NCBI RefSeq assembly: GCF_009939225.1 | Contig: NZ_JAACJR010000003.1 | Coordinates: 248,001 to 312,000 of the forward strand | DNA: 64,000 nt | Source: Sediminibacterium soli | GTDB lineage: Bacteria > Bacteroidota > Bacteroidia > Chitinophagales > Chitinophagaceae | Direction of reading: 5' to 3' | Shown here: positions 59,589 through 64,000 of the stretch, one piece after another | How positions within the stretch are numbered: position 1 is the stretch's first letter | How the letters are laid out: each line of letters opens with the position of its first letter | Translations under genes and position numbers: made by a program | Notes under the pieces: model-generated | What the model saw: the letters and a program-made list of their open reading frames with translations, nothing else | Databases searched by the model: none | Told to the model about the DNA's origin: nothing

Positions 59589-61043
59589 CTATTTCATCGC
59601 TGCGGGGTATATGCGCAGGTATACCTGGCCGGCCATGGGCGCGCTGCCATACAGTGGCGCCAGCCTGTTGTCGGGAAAATAGACACTCAGTTGCCCGCCC
59701 AGGGCAAATTTTGTCTTGCCATGCTGGAATATATCGTAAGCCGCGCCTGCCGTTACAGCATGAATGGGGTACAATACATTTTCACCAAAACGCGCAGGAC
59801 TCAGGTTTAGCTCTTCCGTGGATTTTTGTACCCACTCATAACGTGCGTACAGATTTGTTTTGTCTACGGTATGCGTGCCTTCCATCAGTATGGCGTTCTC
59901 TTCCCTGTGACCAACCGGTTTGTTCATACCCCATAAAGCGGTGATATTCGTCATTGAATTACGGTTGCCTTTTGCACTGAAACTGGCAGAAGCTGTTGTA
60001 CGGTTGATGTCTTCCTCCGGATGCAGCGCTTCGGGCGACCTGATAAAACCATGCGACACCTGTAGTGCCCATTTGGCATTGGGGTTGTACGACACACGCC
60101 CGCTCCAGCTGTCTAAACGCGGCCGGTCAAAACCCCAGCGGTGTTCATCGGGCTCCCTGCCGGTAAAAGAAGAACCTTCTATTTTCCAGTTTTGATAGCG
60201 GAACCCAAGCGTTGCCACGCCAAACGTAATATGCGTGGCATCCACCCAGTGATGGGTAAGCGGCGCGTCGGGATTAAAGAACCCCGATGGTCTGTGCACA
60301 TAGGCGGAGGGCCCCATCGCCGGCTCGCCGGGATAACCTGCATACACGAACAGATCTGACCGGGGCGAAAGCGCATATGCATAGCTGACCGACAACTCCG
60401 AAAACAGGTCGTGCGGATGCTGCCGGTCTACCAATGGCTGCCCGCGATAGGTTTCACCCGTCTGGAATAACAGCGGATAACCGCTGGCGCCAACCGTCAG
60501 CGGGTCCAGCGAGAACATAGTACTGAAATGAAACAGGCCCCTGCTGCCCACATTTCTTTGTCCCATCAGCATTGCCATATTGGGTGCATCGAACTGGTTG
60601 CCGCCGCGGGAACTGGTTTTGCCGAACAGATCCTGCTTATTGTAGCGGAGATAGGCTTCGCCATGCAGCATATACATCCATTCGCCGGAATGGAACATAT
60701 AGGCATACACCGGCGAATTATCGGGCAGCCAGGAAGTGCCGGAGCCGTTTCTTGTCATGGGCAGGTTGCGGGAAAACGCATGAGACATGCCCATACCCCT
60801 ATGCCCTTCCATCGGCATGTTCCTGTGCTGCATTTGGGTGTGCTGTTCGTGTTGCATCGCATTCTTCCCGGGAGCCGCCGCAGGTTTATCCATGGTTCTG
60901 TGCCGCGGCATTTTTGCCGGCGCGTGTTGCACGGAATCCTTCTTCGGCGTGGCCGCAGGCTTGGCCGGCGTATGATGCATATGCTGCGAAAGGGCGGGTA
61001 AGGCAAAAGCCGGCAGCAGTAAAACAAACAGGAAACGTAGCAT
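59589..61043 (-). CDS. Met/His-rich exported outer-membrane protein, possibly copper-linked
   Basis: A 484-residue protein started at the ATG at 61043, which gives a signal peptide (LRFLFVLLLPAFALPALSQ). The next 90 residues are rich in Met, His, Lys, Pro and Ala (for example SQHMHHTPAKP, MQHEQHTQMQHRNMPMEGH), a typical copper- or silver-binding composition. The rest is beta-strand-rich with many aromatic residues and ends GQVYLRIYPAAMK, like an outer-membrane barrel. It contains HGEAYLRYNKQDLFGKTSSRGG and DRQHPHDLFSELSVSYAY. A metal-resistance role is inferred from composition; no copper pump or multicopper oxidase gene is adjacent. Confidence 0.7.
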   Translation of the reverse strand: MLRFLFVLLLPAFALPALSQHMHHTPAKPAATPKKDSVQHAPAKMPRHRTMDKPAAAPGKNAMQHEQHTQMQHRNMPMEGHRGMGMSHAFSRNLPMTRNGSGTSWLPDNSPVYAYMFHSGEWMYMLHGEAYLRYNKQDLFGKTSSRGGNQFDAPNMAMLMGQRNVGSRGLFHFSTMFSLDPLTVGASGYPLLFQTGETYRGQPLVDRQHPHDLFSELSVSYAYALSPRSDLFVYAGYPGEPAMGPSAYVHRPSGFFNPDAPLTHHWVDATHITFGVATLGFRYQNWKIEGSSFTGREPDEHRWGFDRPRLDSWSGRVSYNPNAKWALQVSHGFIRSPEALHPEEDINRTTASASFSAKGNRNSMTNITALWGMNKPVGHREENAILMEGTHTVDKTNLYARYEWVQKSTEELNLSPARFGENVLYPIHAVTAGAAYDIFQHGKTKFALGGQLSVYFPDNRLAPLYGSAPMAGQVYLRIYPAAMK

Positions 61044-61663
61044 GGCGGTTGGTTGATGGATAATAAATCGGGGCATTGACAACCACCACGCGCCCGGTAT
61101 TTTACCGGTCAGGCTTTGTTTGGGAGCGATAAAAGCATCCCGCAATACCCTGGTATGGCGTATTTGTCAAGCAGGTAAGGCGCAGATGGTACCGCTAACC
61201 GGACACCAAAACTATGCCAGCCGGCAGGCAGTTATTGTTCCTTCTCCTCCGGAGGCGGGATGAATTTTGAAAAGAACCCCTGCTGCGGTATACCTGGTTT
61301 TTACAGCCACCCCGGCCCGGGGCATGACAGGACAGGATAGTGCGGCTGTACGAATTTTTAAATTGTTGTGCAATAGATTGCTTGACCATAATCTGAATGC
61401 CCCCGCCCCCGCACTCCCGGCGGCGCCATGCGTTGAAATTACCGTCAAACAATCTTCCTGTTATTCTTAGAGCTTGTTTAGAAATGTTCCGGGCTACAAA
61501 GCCTGCGCTGGCAGCACAGCGTCATCCTTTTAAACAGTCCTTGGTGAATTTTTCAGGTGTGTTGCCTGAAATCCGTCCTGTTAAAAAAAGGGCCGACCGC
61601 AGACATGAATTGCGTTTCTGGCTGGCCCGGTAAAAAATCTTCAATTTCAAAACCAACTGCCGT
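61044..61663. other. Divergent promoter region
   Basis: About 620 bp between the Met/His-rich gene (-) and the SusC-like gene (+). It contains short G+C-rich palindromes (for example CCTCCGGAGG at 61246-61255) and no gene I can support. For SusC genes a regulator often lies upstream; none is seen here. Confidence 0.45.
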
Positions 61664-64000
61664 ATGAAAAAAAGGTGTCCATTGCCTCAGCGTATGTTCT
61701 TCGCATGCGTTTTCCTCCTGACCATTTCCCAACTGAGCCTTTACGCACAGAAACCCGCATCCCGTATTGTTGACGGTGTGGTTTCGAACGAAAAAGGCGA
61801 AGCATTGCAGGGAGTGGTGGTAGAAGTTAAAAATTCAAACACAAGAACGCTTACCGACCGCGCGGGAAAATTCAGTATCGCCGTTGCAGGCGGAAAAAAT
61901 GCAGAGCTGGTGTTAACCTACACAGGCTATGCAGACAAAGAAGTAAAACTTACCGAGTCTTCCAGTAACCTCAACCTGGTGTTATCGCCGGATACCAAGG
62001 CGCTTGATGATATCGTGGTGGTGGGTTATGCCGCCGTTAAAAAAAAGGATGTTACGGGTTCTGTTGCCGGTATCAGCCAGACCGATATCAGGTCGCGTCC
62101 TGTTGCCAATGCCCTGCAGGCCATGCAGGGTAAGGTGGCCGGGGTGGATATTACCTCTAACGAACGTCCCGGACAGGTGGGCAGCATCACCATCCGCGGT
62201 GTGCGCTCGTTAACGGCTTCCAATTCGCCGCTGTTTGTGGTGGACGGTATTCCGCTGATGACGGGTGGCATCGACAATATCAACCCCAACGATATCGAAT
62301 CGATCGATATATTGAAAGACGCGTCAGCCACTGCCATCTATGGCTCCAGGGGCGCAAACGGCGTGGTCATCGTGTCAACAAAACAGGGAAAAGCAGGCAA
62401 AGCGGTGCTGAGCCTGAACAGTTCGGTTACCATGGAGAACCTGCGGGATAAAGCGCCGATCATGAATGCCTCGGACTATATCACTTTCCGTCGCTGGGCG
62501 TATTATTACTCCAACCCGGCATTGTACCCGAGAGGAGATCAGCCCAATATCACCAACGACCAGAAAATATTTCTGGCCACCAGCGATCCTTCTGCCTGGT
62601 CCAATATTGCCAGGGGCTGGGCCGGTGGTACCTGGGACGGATCAAAAGTGATGACAACCGACTGGGGTGCCATGGTAAAACAAACAGGCATCACCACCGA
62701 CCAGACGATCAGCGTAAGCGGCGGGTCTGACAAGATCAAAGCCTATGCCTCTTTTGGTTACCTGAATAACAAGGGCACGGCGCACGGACAGCAATTCACC
62801 AGGTATTCTGCTAAATCAAGCGTTGATATTAACCCCACCAACTGGTTCTCCATGGGAAGCAATATCAATGTGTCTTACAGCGTGCAGGAATTTGGCCAGT
62901 CTACCACCGGCGCCACCACGGTTTCTTCCAGTTCGGGTATCTATGAATCATCGAGGGCGCTTTTCAGGTATGCCGTGCCGTATGATTCTCTGGGTAACAG
63001 GATCCAGTATCCCGGCGGCGATGTGGCTTTTAAAACGGTTGCCGACGAATGGAATTTTACACAGGATCAGCGTGTAACACTCCGCGCTTTCGGAAGCCTG
63101 TATGCACAGGTAAACCTCGGCTCCCTCATACCGGCGCTGAAAGGCCTCAGGTACCGCCTGAATTTTGGTCCGGATTTCTCTTATTTCCGCGACGGTATTT
63201 ATGTAGACGGACAATCGGTGATCAGCAGCGGCGCCAATTTTGCTTCCTTAAGCAAGAACCAGACTTTCTCTTATACGCTGGACAATCTGTTGTATTACGA
63301 CAGGGTATTTAACAAACACAGCGTAGGTCTTACCCTTCTGCAAAGCGTTACCAAATATAATTTCGAGGCGAGCGCCATTGCAGCAAACGGTATTCCTTTC
63401 TCTTCGCAGAAATGGAATGCGCTCACACAGGCCAATATTCCTTCCGCCAGTCTTTCCAGCTACAGTTCCTCGTTAACCGAGAAACAATTGCTGTCGTATA
63501 TGGCCAGGCTGAATTACGGGTTTACGGATAAATACCTGTTGACCGTATCTGCGCGTCTCGACGGTGCTTCGCAGCTGGCCGAGGGACATAAATATTCGCT
63601 CTTCCCTTCAGCCGCCCTGGCCTGGCGTGTGAACCGCGAGAATTTTATGCGGCAGGTTTCCTGGATCAACGACCTGAAACTGCGTCTGGGTGCGGGTGTC
63701 ACAGGCAACTCTGCCATCGATCCCTATGCAACCAAAGGTGCGGTTACGCCTTTGTTCTATCCTTTCGTGACCAATATTACGTCCGGCTCGCTTCCCTCTT
63801 CGGTACTGGCCAACCAGTCGCTGGGATGGGAAAAGACCACACAGTATAACCTCGGTATCGATTTCAGTCTTTTCAACAGGCGTGTAAGCGGTACCATCGA
63901 TGCCTATACTTCCGATACCAAAGAGCTGCTGATGCAGCGTTCCATTCCTACAGTGACAGGGTACAGCACTACGTATGCCAACATCGGTCAAACAGCCAAC
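61664..64000 (+). CDS. SusC/RagA-family TonB-dependent receptor (3' end outside window)
   Basis: The first 779 codons of a SusC-like receptor; the reading frame is open to the last base, so the end is missing. A signal peptide (FFACVFLLTISQLSLYAQ) precedes a carboxypeptidase-like regulatory domain (about 34-105; VDGVVSNEKGEALQGVVVEV, FSIAV). The TonB-linked DDIVVVGYAAVKKKDVTGSV leads into the plug domain, with IRGVRSLTASNSPLFVVDGIPL and ILKDASATAIYGSRGANGVV, both SusC/RagA signatures. The rest is barrel. It imports glycans or peptides across the outer membrane with a SusD-like lipoprotein, expected just beyond the window. Confidence 0.95.
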   Translation, partial: MKKRCPLPQRMFFACVFLLTISQLSLYAQKPASRIVDGVVSNEKGEALQGVVVEVKNSNTRTLTDRAGKFSIAVAGGKNAELVLTYTGYADKEVKLTESSSNLNLVLSPDTKALDDIVVVGYAAVKKKDVTGSVAGISQTDIRSRPVANALQAMQGKVAGVDITSNERPGQVGSITIRGVRSLTASNSPLFVVDGIPLMTGGIDNINPNDIESIDILKDASATAIYGSRGANGVVIVSTKQGKAGKAVLSLNSSVTMENLRDKAPIMNASDYITFRRWAYYYSNPALYPRGDQPNITNDQKIFLATSDPSAWSNIARGWAGGTWDGSKVMTTDWGAMVKQTGITTDQTISVSGGSDKIKAYASFGYLNNKGTAHGQQFTRYSAKSSVDINPTNWFSMGSNINVSYSVQEFGQSTTGATTVSSSSGIYESSRALFRYAVPYDSLGNRIQYPGGDVAFKTVADEWNFTQDQRVTLRAFGSLYAQVNLGSLIPALKGLRYRLNFGPDFSYFRDGIYVDGQSVISSGANFASLSKNQTFSYTLDNLLYYDRVFNKHSVGLTLLQSVTKYNFEASAIAANGIPFSSQKWNALTQANIPSASLSSYSSSLTEKQLLSYMARLNYGFTDKYLLTVSARLDGASQLAEGHKYSLFPSAALAWRVNRENFMRQVSWINDLKLRLGAGVTGNSAIDPYATKGAVTPLFYPFVTNITSGSLPSSVLANQSLGWEKTTQYNLGIDFSLFNRRVSGTIDAYTSDTKELLMQRSIPTVTGYSTTYANIGQTAN

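Noticed and set aside
61397-61633. A 78-codon + frame upstream of the SusC-like gene
   Set aside because: Its composition is unlike the neighbours, it has no family, and it lies in the expected promoter region.

Overview
The window reads as a chromosomal segment of a Bacteroidota bacterium, most likely a member of the Chitinophagaceae. The evidence is the SusC/RagA receptor at the right edge, a SusE-like lipoprotein, a 2,286-residue adhesin-like protein with a gliding-motility/type IX secretion C-terminal domain, an alternative complex III plus aa3 oxidase cluster in the order typical of the phylum, a DUF5522 protein next to trmB, Bacteroidota-type -7 boxes (TAnnTTTG) upstream of several genes, and few Shine-Dalgarno sequences. 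This is an inference from gene content; no rRNA is present.

Layout. 0-15.6 kb: a polysaccharide deacetylase, two small YtxH-like membrane proteins, a sulfatase, a SusE-like lipoprotein, a flavin-dependent (LLM) monooxygenase, a complete tripartite RND efflux operon (adaptor, pump, outer-membrane channel), a PAS-histidine kinase/CheY pair, an outer-membrane barrel protein and an Ala-rich exported protein. 15.7-23.3 kb: an accessory region. It starts with a MazG-like NTP pyrophosphohydrolase overlapping by 4 bp a PD-(D/E)XK nuclease-SF1 helicase protein (DUF2075 type), then a DoxX-like/ECF sigma pair behind a 13-bp direct repeat, then a REP-associated tyrosine transposase bracketed by inverted REP hairpins, an orphan AT-rich gene, a 98-bp inverted-repeat element, a deiminase-family gene and an alpha/beta hydrolase. 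It ends at the 3' side of a tRNA-Arg(CCU), beside which lies a broken tRNA-Arg copy carrying a perfect 20-bp palindrome. 23.4-35.6 kb: VOC protein, TPR protein, the giant repeat protein, a beta-lactamase-family hydrolase, a membrane protein, a TylF-like methyltransferase and a PurN enzyme fused to an N-terminal membrane domain.

36.0-54.7 kb is the respiratory block: actA-actF (quinol:cytochrome c oxidoreductase), coxB, coxA, heme O synthase, two subunit III genes, subunit IV, a SCO copper chaperone and a DUF420 membrane protein. Together they take electrons from menaquinol to oxygen. Between actB and actC sits an AT-rich two-gene cassette (a lipoprotein with an HExxH zinc-protease motif and a small exported partner) flanked by near-identical 37/38-bp direct repeats. 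The four longer intergenic gaps of this block each carry a related GCCTGCCGGCAGGC-type palindrome.

55-64 kb: an alkyltransferase-like protein lacking the acceptor Cys, an acyltransferase, DUF5522/trmB, an antibiotic-biosynthesis-monooxygenase domain protein, a small basic exported protein, an orphan NarL-type regulator, a Met/His-rich outer-membrane protein and the 5' part of a SusC/RagA TonB receptor that runs off the window.

The best candidates for undescribed biology are the MazG/nuclease-helicase pair and the secreted HExxH-protein cassette inserted in the respiratory operon. Both functions are inferred from motifs and context only.
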